Source: Desulfuromusa sp. | Lineage (GTDB): Bacteria; Desulfobacterota; Desulfuromonadia; Desulfuromonadales; Geopsychrobacteraceae | Direction: 5' to 3' | NCBI GenBank assembly: GCA_023145655.1 | Contig: JAGLDI010000062.1 | Location: 1-7,383, forward strand | Length of the DNA stretch: 7,383 bases | Shown: positions 1 through 5,489 of the stretch, piece after piece | How the letters are laid out: each line of letters opens with the position of its first letter | How positions within the stretch are numbered: position 1 is the first letter of the stretch | Program-made: the position numbers and the translations under genes | Notes under the pieces: generated by a model | The model's input: only the letters and a program-made list of their open reading frames with translations | Told to the model about the DNA's origin: nothing | Database searches by the model: none

Positions 1-81
1 CTCGGGGCCGCCAGAAATGAATTGATCAAATTAATTAAGCATAAGAATGAAGCCGTTTTGGGAAGTGCCGGGAAGGCTTGA
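1..81 (+). CDS. C-terminal end of an unidentified plus-strand protein (partial)
   Basis: Frame 1 is open from the first base to a TGA at 79-81 and reads as 26 residues ending in ...VLGSAGKA. The stretch (LGAARNELIKLIKHKNEAVL) looks like an amphipathic, lysine-rich helix, as is common at protein C-termini, and the minus strand here has no sensible reading frame. A strong hairpin begins 30 nt after the stop, as expected for the end of a transcription unit converging on aqpZ. The fragment is too short to assign a family. It could also be a chance open frame, since 26 codons without a stop is not rare. Confidence 0.45.
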   Translation, partial: LGAARNELIKLIKHKNEAVLGSAGKA

Positions 82-111
82 TTAATATTTATCGAAATTC
101 AGAATGTTACA

Positions 112-147
112 CAAGGGGCCACTATTTGCAGAAATAGTGCCCCCTTG
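112..147. terminator. Hairpin between convergent genes, probable (bidirectional) terminator
   Basis: The arms 112-127 and 132-147 pair over 16 positions with a single C-C mismatch and a 4-nt loop (GCAG at 128-131). The stem base is GC-rich (CAAGGGG / CCCCTTG). The hairpin lies 30 nt after the plus-strand TGA at 81 and 25 nt after the aqpZ stop, where a shared terminator would be expected. Neither side has a clean U-tract: the plus side continues GGTTGTTG and the minus side TGTAACATTCTG. Intrinsic termination is therefore likely but not certain, and an mRNA-stabilising 3' hairpin is the alternative. Confidence 0.6.
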
Positions 148-172
148 GTTGTTGCGGGTTGAGATACTGTTT

Positions 173-883
173 TTATGATTTTTCGGGGTTTTCTTCAGTT
201 TCAAACCATCGATAAACAATTCCAGCTAAAATAGCCCCAACGATAGGAGCAAGCCAAAAAAGCCATAATTGTGATAATGCCCAATTTCCCTGAAAAATTG
301 CCACACCAGTACTTCTGGCCGGATTAACTGATGTATTTGTCACTGGAATACTGATCAGGTGAATCAGAGTTAAACCCAGACCAATGGCGATAGGGGCAAA
401 TCCTTGCGGTGCACGTTTATCTGTTGCCCCTAAAATAATGATGAGAAACATAAATGTCATAACAATTTCAGTGACCAGTGCCGCAATCAAACTATATCCC
501 CCCGGGGAGTGTTCCGCATACCCATTTGCGGCAAACCCGGCGGCAACATCAAAACCGGCTTGACCGGTAGCGATAACATATAATACGGCTGCTCCAGCTA
601 TTCCCCCTGCCACTTGAGCAACAATATAGGGACCAAGTTCAGCAGTCGGAAATCTGCCACCAGTCCAAAGGCCAAATGAAACAGCGGGGTTAAGATGGCA
701 ACCCGAGATATGACCAATAGCAAATGCCATGGTCAATACGGTCAATCCAAAGGCAAAGGCGACCCCCAATAGCCCAATACCAACATCTGGAAATGCTGCT
801 GCCAAAACCGCACTGCCACACCCCCCCAATACCAGCCAGAATGTTCCGATGAATTCAGCTCCTAGTTTTTTTGATAACGCCAT
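173..883 (-). CDS. aqpZ: Aquaporin Z, water-selective channel
   Basis: This is an inner-membrane water channel of the MIP family, 236 residues, close to the 231 of E. coli AqpZ, which it resembles along its length. Both half-helix NPA motifs are present: HLNPAVSFG with N65 and VNPARSTG with N187. The aromatic/arginine selectivity filter can be read as F45, H175, T184 and R190, the classical water-specific set; a glycerol or arsenite channel would have a wider filter lacking the His. Six hydrophobic segments are evident (about 9-29, 36-57, 85-105, 132-152, 162-180, 204-224). The ATG at 883 was chosen over an in-frame ATG 54 nt upstream because it has an AGGAG six nt before it and starts the family-typical [16 protein letters not shown]. 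The gene is separated by 400 nt from the next gene on the same strand and is probably its own unit. The natural stop is TAA at 173-175. Confidence 0.96.
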   Translation of the reverse strand: MALSKKLGAEFIGTFWLVLGGCGSAVLAAAFPDVGIGLLGVAFAFGLTVLTMAFAIGHISGCHLNPAVSFGLWTGGRFPTAELGPYIVAQVAGGIAGAAVLYVIATGQAGFDVAAGFAANGYAEHSPGGYSLIAALVTEIVMTFMFLIIILGATDKRAPQGFAPIAIGLGLTLIHLISIPVTNTSVNPARSTGVAIFQGNWALSQLWLFWLAPIVGAILAGIVYRWFETEENPEKS

Positions 884-889
884 TCTTTG

Positions 890-897
890 CTCCTCTC
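890..897 (-). promoter_or_regulatory. Ribosome binding site of aqpZ
   Basis: Read on the minus strand this is GAGAGGAG, followed by CAAAGA and the ATG at 883-881. It is a near-consensus Shine-Dalgarno at normal spacing. It decides the start of aqpZ in favour of residue 19 of the longest open frame. Confidence 0.85.
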
Positions 898-1115
898 GTT
901 TAAAAAATATTACTCGAAGAATCGCCAATTTAATCATTTAATAAAGTAACACTAAAATTGTAATGATTCTAGTCTGGAAGAATATTAGTTTGGAATTTTT
1001 CAGTGAATATGATTTTTTCGATAAGGAAATGATAAGAGACGTTGTTTATTGTTCCATCGCGATGGTAAAAAAAACATGGACTTTGACCCAAGACTTTCAG
1101 TTGCTACTCATCTTT

Positions 1116-1185
1116 GTCATTCCCGCAAAGGCGGGAATCCAGGGGTTACTAATGGGTTATGGATTCCCGCTTTCGCAAGGATGAT
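1116..1185. repeat. REP/MITE-like inverted-repeat element (ATTCCCGC type)
   Basis: Two 26-nt arms, 1116-1141 and 1160-1185, are inverted copies of each other with 20 of 26 positions identical; all six differences are transitions. They flank an 18-nt centre. The left arm itself folds as ATTCCCGC-AAAG-GCGGGAAT (1119-1138), a perfect 8-bp stem. The right arm has GCGGGAAT conserved but its outer half is decayed (CCTTGC in place of CCCGC). This closely resembles the short palindromic repeats common between genes in many Proteobacteria and the Neisseria dRS3-type sequence. It is an old, slightly degenerate copy. I see no target-site duplication I trust and no transposase in the window. Confidence 0.75.
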
Positions 1186-1215
1186 AATTGAAGTGATTTT
1201 TGATTTTCTTTTAAG

Positions 1216-1230
1216 GGGACTTTCAGTCCC
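1216..1230. other. Short perfect hairpin GGGACT-TTC-AGTCCC
   Basis: This is a six-bp perfect stem with a 3-nt loop, 30 nt from the end of the inverted-repeat element. On the minus strand it is followed by CTTAAAAGAAAATC and on the plus strand by GTATTC, so there is no U-tract on either side. It may be the second of two tandem structures ending the small membrane-protein transcript, or part of the same repetitive unit as 1116-1185. Confidence 0.45.
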
Positions 1231-1240
1231 GTATTCAAAC

Positions 1241-1263
1241 CCATGCACTTTTGTAGTACATGG
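1241..1263 (-). terminator. Hairpin downstream of the small membrane protein gene, possible terminator
   Basis: CCATGCACT (1241-1249) pairs with AGTACATGG (1255-1263) over nine positions with one G-U wobble and a 5-nt loop. It lies 20 nt past the TGA of the gene at 1284-1565, where the operon transcript should end. In the minus direction the stem is followed by GTTTGAATAC, which is not a proper U-tract. The assignment rests on position and stem only. Confidence 0.4.
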
Positions 1264-1283
1264 TGGTTTATTCATAAAGAGAA

Positions 1284-1565
1284 TCAGCGGAAAGTTCGTA
1301 ACAGAGCCCACACTGAAAGAATAATCAATAATGGCCAGAGGATGAGAAGGTCCACCCGGATATTTGTTTCCGGGCTATTGACTCGAATCAGCTCTTCCCA
1401 TCCAGCGTAGAGCATCCAGATGATGGCGGTGACCAGTAGTAGCCGTGGACGTTTGATGGCCGTGGTTTTAGTGAGTTTTTGTCCGAAATAACCCACAAAA
1501 AATAAACCAGAAATGACCAGAATATTTTGTGGATTACCAACAAACAGTTGGGTCAAAAGATTCAT
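1284..1565 (-). CDS. Small three-helix membrane protein of unknown function
   Basis: This 93-residue protein has three hydrophobic segments at about residues 12-28, 40-58 and 71-89. The first two are joined by a basic loop (QKLTKTTAIKRPR), which suggests that this loop is cytoplasmic. The most distinctive stretch is WMLYAGWEELIR followed by NIRVDLLILWPLL. A similar W-x2-Y-x3-W/E ... NIRVDLL-x2-P pattern occurs, from memory, in an uncharacterised family of small bacterial membrane proteins; I know of no function. The ATG at 1565 has only a weak GAG about nine nt upstream. It lies 80 nt after the large radical SAM gene on the same strand with no clear terminator between, so it may be the last gene of that unit. 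A TATATT at about 1590-1595 could be a -10 box, but no well-spaced -35 accompanies it. Confidence 0.75.
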   Translation of the reverse strand: MNLLTQLFVGNPQNILVISGLFFVGYFGQKLTKTTAIKRPRLLLVTAIIWMLYAGWEELIRVNSPETNIRVDLLILWPLLIILSVWALLRTFR

Positions 1566-1645
1566 ATTATTATCTCAAAAACATACGGAAATATACACCG
1601 ATCAGGCGGTTTCGTAGCCAATTCTTGTAAAGTCCGACGGTTCTT

Positions 1646-4600
1646 CTAGTGACAGCAGCTTTTTTTACTTTGAGTGGTTTTCTGCTCCTGTAATACTGGA
1701 CACACCATCCCGATACACTCTTTATTCTGATGTTGCTGGTAACAGCCGATGATTGCATCAGCTTGTAATGGTATCGGTAGATATTCTTTCGATAACTCAG
1801 CTGCTTTTTTCAGACCCAACCAACAATCGCGTTGACAGCAGCGGGCTGCTTTGAGCTCAGCAATATCCGCCAGAACCAGTTGGGTTATATGTTGGATGAT
1901 TTGCCGCTGTTCCGCTTTAACCGGGTTTGCCTGCAAGAGTAGGCTGAAAGCGATTCCCACTCCGGTTGCTGAACCACAGATGCCGGTAAATGCACAGCTG
2001 CCACCAATAATTTGATTGCCGCGCCGGATTGCGGTGGCGATCAGATCCGTTTCAATCTGCCCACCACTGTTCCGATAGGCGGTGACGATAATTGCTGGCA
2101 TCAGGGCGTGATGTTCGGGACCGTGAACCGGAATTGATGGATGTTTGCGTAGTCGCGCCAGAATTTCGAGCATATCTGTTTCAGTCGCTTCAGTACAGAG
2201 GTGTTCCATGACATCCAGAGCATCCTCACTGTGGCAGTGATCACAAACGAAATGTTTTTTTCCACAATGTGAATTAGCAACGGAGGTCTGGCCACAATAA
2301 TGGCACGCCAGTTCCAGTTCTTTATCGGGATAGATCAGATCACCGCCACAGACCATACAGCCGGAGCGATATTTGATGACGGAGGGTGCAGATGAGGCTG
2401 TTGTTTCCGGTGGCAGAGCACAGGCACAACCATCGGCTAGATCGAGATTGGTTACGCTGCCGTCATCACTGTCCAGCAGAAAAATATGCTCATCAAGATG
2501 TTCGGCCAGATGTTTGGCAATCCAGCTTTTTTGTCCAGGAAAAAGAACGGTTCCATCGGGGAGTGGTAGCTGTGGCAATGGCCCTCGATAAATGACTGAA
2601 ACCTGCTGGCTGTTACCTGGTTTCCAAGCGGCAAAAGTCAGAGAAAAAAATGGATGATTGCGGACCACTCGGTAGGGGAAACGTTTGAGTAAGCGGATGT
2701 CGACAAAACCGGTTTCTTCCAGCAGTCCCACCAGATCTTTCTGCAATAAGGCTCCGGCAATGCACTCTCCCTGCAGTTCTGCATCGTTACGAATTGCAGC
2801 GTCAGGCTCATCTTCGCAGACAACATCTGAGACGACCAGTCGCCCACCTGGTTTCAGCGAGCGGAAAATCTCTGCAAATGCCCGCCGTTTATCAGCTGAA
2901 AGATTCAGGACACAGTTGGAGAGCATCAGGTCGGTGCTGTCGGTTTTCAGGGGCAGCTCTTCAAGGTATCCTTTCCTGAATTCAATGTTGTTATAACCAA
3001 GATTCTTGCGAACTTCAGCAGCACCCTTCTCAGCAATGGTAAGCATCGGATCAAGCATATCAACCCCAATACCGGTCCCTTTTTTGCCGATCAATCGAGC
3101 AGAAATAAAAACTTCAATACCCCGCCCGCTACCAAGATCGACAACTGTTTCACCTGCTTTGATCTGTGCATCCAAAACCGGACTGCCGCAGCCATAACCA
3201 CGAAAACGATATTCCTCAGGGATGTGTGAAATATCCTCATCAGCATAACAGACCGGATTGAGGATATCCTCCTGGGTGTTGGTTGCAGCAGCACTGTAAT
3301 AATTTTTGACCACCGTAAGACTATTCTGATCTGCAATTGCCAACAGACAGTTGGCATGGGTGAGGGCGACATGACCATGAGCACCACAGTTTTCCAGAAT
3401 ATCTCCCATTTTTAATCTCAAGCCCGGTTGGCCCAGTTCAGGCAGTCGAGTCGCTTCACGTTTGATCAGCCAGAAGATAATTTTTTCATAGAGAGGGAGG
3501 TAGGGGTCTGTCCCGGAAAACTGGCTGCCGTGAATCCAGGAGTGATCAAGATCACCTCCACCGGTAAAGTAACGGAGGGGATCATCACTCTGTGCGATGG
3601 TTGCCCGACGGATTTTTTGTAATATCGGACTGCTATGCCAGGTTTCAGCCAAAGTTCCAGTCAATGGGGTTTTTAGTTCCTGATTTCCTACCAGTGCTGC
3701 TGATGGGTAAAGGTTTCCATCAGGACCAATCGCCGCAGATTCGCAGCCGCAGCCGCTCCCATCATGGATGGTGCCAGCCGGGGCAAAAATCTGGGTTTGC
3801 AGCGCGGCTAAATTGTCAATCTGAATTCCCAGCTGTTCGGCTTTTTCAACCGCGGCAATGAAGTGGGGGAAAATTTCATCCGCCGGGACAAATCCCCCCT
3901 GGTTACCGCGGCCCTGGATGAAATACCAGAGATAGTGGAGGTTGCTGGCCCCAATTTCCGCAGCAAAATCGACCAATCCTGCCATGTCATTCAGATTACG
4001 CCGCTCCACACACATCGACAGGGTAAACGGAATCCCCCGTTGTTTGAGTGCCAGTAGCTGTTTCCGCAGCTGAACAAAAGTTCCCTGGCCACGGATCGTA
4101 TCATGCCGATCATCCAGCCCATCAACACTGATCTGCAGGTGTACCCGGCTCAGGTCAAAATCGTCCGTCAACTTTTTTTCCAACAACAGTCCATTGGTAA
4201 GGATCACCACATGACACTCTGGGAACTCAAGTAGTCCAGATAAAATTTTTGCAAACTCCGGATGGAAAAATGGTTCACCTCCAGTTAAAGCAAAAATCTT
4301 GCAACCAAGTTCCACCGCTTCTTGTGCCCGGCTCAAAATCAGTTCAGCACTCATCTCCTCAGTGGCGGTCGGGCCAGAGGTAAACAGGCAGTGCTGACAA
4401 CTGAGGTTGCAGCGGTTGGTGATGTGTAGCCAGAGCTCATTTAAATGATCGGTTTTTAGATATTGATAACGCCCAGAGTAATCAATGGCAGGAGCATCAG
4501 GCAGCCTGGATAGAAATTTATCCCGGTAAATATGGTCTTTTCCTTTATCAGGTGATTGCAGCAACTCTGCACCATTGTGATTGGGGACAAACCAAGTCGG

Positions 4601-4672
4601 ACGGTCGGTACGAATATAGATTGGTAGTTGTTCAAATTCGTATCGCGTCCAAAGTTGTGGATCATAAGCCAT
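1646..4672 (-). CDS. Radical SAM / ArsM-like methyltransferase / DUF5714 fusion protein
   Basis: A 1008-residue cytosolic multidomain enzyme. Residues about 80-345 are a radical SAM domain: the iron-sulfur motif CX3CX2C is C88-C92-C95, followed by GGEP at 131-134 and a SPASM-like segment (C308, C310, GPDGNLYPS) in which the usual Cys after Pro is Ser324. Residues about 345-450 are not recognised. Residues about 452-690 are a class I SAM methyltransferase most like ArsM: VKNYYS start, GYGCGSP, VDLGSGRG (511-518), GVDM, and LKPGG. The three ArsM arsenite-binding cysteines are present as C495, C587 (SNCVLNLS) and C637 (GECIAGAL). A link region (about 690-768) leads to DUF5714 at about 770-992, with CX2C pairs 772/775, 790/793 and 810/813, a HGPEHHALMPA motif, GGSCAFTGICG, RCCQRDC, and a tail ending SCCH. 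The start at 4672 is preferred because AAGGA lies eight nt upstream. A longer reading from TTG at 4819 adds 49 residues without a ribosome site. Arsenic as substrate is inferred from the Cys triad and the neighbouring DUF2064 gene; another thiophilic element such as selenium is possible. Confidence 0.9.
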   Translation of the reverse strand: MAYDPQLWTRYEFEQLPIYIRTDRPTWFVPNHNGAELLQSPDKGKDHIYRDKFLSRLPDAPAIDYSGRYQYLKTDHLNELWLHITNRCNLSCQHCLFTSGPTATEEMSAELILSRAQEAVELGCKIFALTGGEPFFHPEFAKILSGLLEFPECHVVILTNGLLLEKKLTDDFDLSRVHLQISVDGLDDRHDTIRGQGTFVQLRKQLLALKQRGIPFTLSMCVERRNLNDMAGLVDFAAEIGASNLHYLWYFIQGRGNQGGFVPADEIFPHFIAAVEKAEQLGIQIDNLAALQTQIFAPAGTIHDGSGCGCESAAIGPDGNLYPSAALVGNQELKTPLTGTLAETWHSSPILQKIRRATIAQSDDPLRYFTGGGDLDHSWIHGSQFSGTDPYLPLYEKIIFWLIKREATRLPELGQPGLRLKMGDILENCGAHGHVALTHANCLLAIADQNSLTVVKNYYSAAATNTQEDILNPVCYADEDISHIPEEYRFRGYGCGSPVLDAQIKAGETVVDLGSGRGIEVFISARLIGKKGTGIGVDMLDPMLTIAEKGAAEVRKNLGYNNIEFRKGYLEELPLKTDSTDLMLSNCVLNLSADKRRAFAEIFRSLKPGGRLVVSDVVCEDEPDAAIRNDAELQGECIAGALLQKDLVGLLEETGFVDIRLLKRFPYRVVRNHPFFSLTFAAWKPGNSQQVSVIYRGPLPQLPLPDGTVLFPGQKSWIAKHLAEHLDEHIFLLDSDDGSVTNLDLADGCACALPPETTASSAPSVIKYRSGCMVCGGDLIYPDKELELACHYCGQTSVANSHCGKKHFVCDHCHSEDALDVMEHLCTEATETDMLEILARLRKHPSIPVHGPEHHALMPAIIVTAYRNSGGQIETDLIATAIRRGNQIIGGSCAFTGICGSATGVGIAFSLLLQANPVKAEQRQIIQHITQLVLADIAELKAARCCQRDCWLGLKKAAELSKEYLPIPLQADAIIGCYQQHQNKECIGMVCPVLQEQKTTQSKKSCCH

Positions 4673-4680
4673 AAATTTAT

Positions 4681-4685
4681 TCCTT
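4681..4685 (-). promoter_or_regulatory. Ribosome binding site of the radical SAM fusion gene
   Basis: On the minus strand this reads AAGGA, followed by ATAAATTT and ATG at 4672-4670: a good Shine-Dalgarno with eight-nt spacing. Neither the upstream TTG at 4819 nor the ATG pair at 4798 and 4795 has anything comparable, so this site decides the start. Confidence 0.75.
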
Positions 4686-4706
4686 GAGTCACTCTTGGTT
4701 TGAAGT

Positions 4707-4736
4707 ATTTTACCGACAGGGTGATTGAGATGACAA
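4707..4736 (-). promoter_or_regulatory. Possible sigma-70-type promoter before the radical SAM fusion gene
   Basis: On the minus strand TTGTCA (4736-4731) and TAAAAT (4712-4707) each match five of six consensus positions and are separated by 18 nt. Transcription would begin near 4700 and give a leader of roughly 30 nt to the ATG at 4672. The position in the 149-nt gap after the DUF2064 gene makes sense as an internal promoter. It is a pattern match only, and the stretch is also open as an N-terminal extension. Confidence 0.45.
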
Positions 4737-4821
4737 TTAAAACATAAATTCTTACAGTCTGAATGTGATATAGGCTGCTTTGCCGGGTGGACCATCATTG
4801 GTTGTTCGGGAACTGACAACG

Positions 4822-5481
4822 CTAATAATTTGAAAAAAATGTGACGAATCGGGGATCATCCCTGAGCTGAATCAAGTCCTCTGGACGATCGACATCATTT
4901 AAAGTTTGGAGAACTGATATTTTGAGGCCAAGCTGGGTGCAGATCGCCACTGTTTGCGTGTAGACATGTTCGGTTCCCCAGTCAATATTGGCAAACAGTT
5001 CGGAGGTGAAAGAGCTCATGCCGAGCAGGTAATATCCCCCATCTGCCGCTGGACCCAGGACAATATCGTGATGGTCCAGTTCTTGGTCTGCCTGATCGAG
5101 GATCTCTGATGTGAGCTCGGGAACATCGGTTCCAATTCCAATGACATGTTTTCTGCCCAGTGTAAAAGCGGTGTTGAAGGCAGATGCCATTCGCTGCCCA
5201 AGGTCTCCTCCCAACGGCTGGGCAAGGTATTGCAGTTCCGGTCCAAGCCAGGTCTGGAATTTTTTCAATTCTGCACCGGTAAAGTGCACAGTGATGTTCC
5301 TACCGTTTTTTGGGTTGAACAAGTCAGTCGCTTGAGCTGTGGCAATAGCCGCCTCCGTCATCTGCTGGTGTAATTGTGCAGCCCCTTCTGTCCCGAGTGC
5401 TGGGATCAGTCGGGTCTTTGCTTCTCCGGGAGTTGGATAACGGCTAAAAATCAAGAGACTGAAGCTTGTGGTCAAAGACAT
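4822..5481 (-). CDS. DUF2064 / TIGR04282 glycosyltransferase-like protein (CofC-like fold)
   Basis: A 219-residue protein of the nucleotide-diphospho-sugar transferase fold. The family signatures are in order: FSRYPTPGEAKTRL at 12-25 (nucleotide-binding loop), GGDLGQRM at 91-98, GTDVPELT at 117-124, GPAADGGYYLLG at 143-154 and NDVDRPEDL at 195-203. The family is the one described as 'transferase 1, rSAM/selenodomain-associated', later annotated as arsenosugar-biosynthesis glycosyltransferase; the reaction has not been proven for most members. It is related to CofC/MobA-type nucleotidyltransferases. The ATG at 5481 follows the ChaN stop by 8 nt and its AAGGGA site overlaps that stop codon, so the two are translationally close. 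It ends in TAG 149 nt before the preferred start of the radical SAM / ArsM-like gene, supporting a joint pathway. It is complete, with no sign of damage. Confidence 0.9.
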   Translation of the reverse strand: MSLTTSFSLLIFSRYPTPGEAKTRLIPALGTEGAAQLHQQMTEAAIATAQATDLFNPKNGRNITVHFTGAELKKFQTWLGPELQYLAQPLGGDLGQRMASAFNTAFTLGRKHVIGIGTDVPELTSEILDQADQELDHHDIVLGPAADGGYYLLGMSSFTSELFANIDWGTEHVYTQTVAICTQLGLKISVLQTLNDVDRPEDLIQLRDDPRFVTFFSNY

Positions 5482-5489
5482 CTGATCCC

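Larger units (their letters stand above)
884..1283. other. 400-nt non-coding stretch with repeat element and hairpins
   Basis: No convincing gene lies here. Part 884-1080 is AT-rich and must hold the aqpZ leader and promoter; I see several AT-rich hexamers on the minus strand but no pair with good -35/-10 spacing that I would defend. Part 1116-1185 is an inverted-repeat element, and 1216-1263 holds two hairpins. Small open frames through the repeat give peptides such as VIPAKAGIQ, the usual spurious translation of this repeat class. Confidence 0.7.

Noticed and set aside
173..883. Aquaporin as an arsenite channel (AqpS-like) partnered with the ArsM-like gene
   Set aside because: The selectivity filter F45/H175/T184/R190 is that of a water-only AqpZ, and the gene is 400 nt away behind a repeat element. 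Proximity seems coincidental.
173..937. Longer aqpZ start at 937 adding 18 residues
   Set aside because: The added residues ([18 protein letters not shown]) are not family-like and are read from the leader; the ATG at 883 has a near-perfect ribosome site.
1117..1311. Minus-strand open frame of 64 codons
   Set aside because: It is the same repeat read on the other strand (LAKAGIHNP) and overlaps the end of the small membrane-protein gene.
963..1324. Plus-strand open frames of 73 and 91 codons (963-1184, 1049-1324)
   Set aside because: They run through the inverted-repeat element; peptides such as VIPAKAGIQ are the usual false translation of this repeat. There is no ribosome site and no protein-like composition.
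1655..1665. Run of seven A (minus strand) near the 3' end of the large gene as a programmed frameshift site
   Set aside because: The zero frame ends naturally a few codons later in CCH and stop; there is no slippery heptamer followed by a convincing structure, and no longer alternative frame of protein-like quality.
1570..1758. Minus-strand 62-codon frame past the end of the large gene
   Set aside because: Mostly an out-of-frame reading of the DUF5714 tail; basic, low-complexity composition and no start signal.
2373..2996. Several plus-strand frames within the large gene
   Set aside because: Ser/Arg-rich shadows antisense to the methyltransferase and DUF5714 coding region; no ribosome sites and no recognisable domains.
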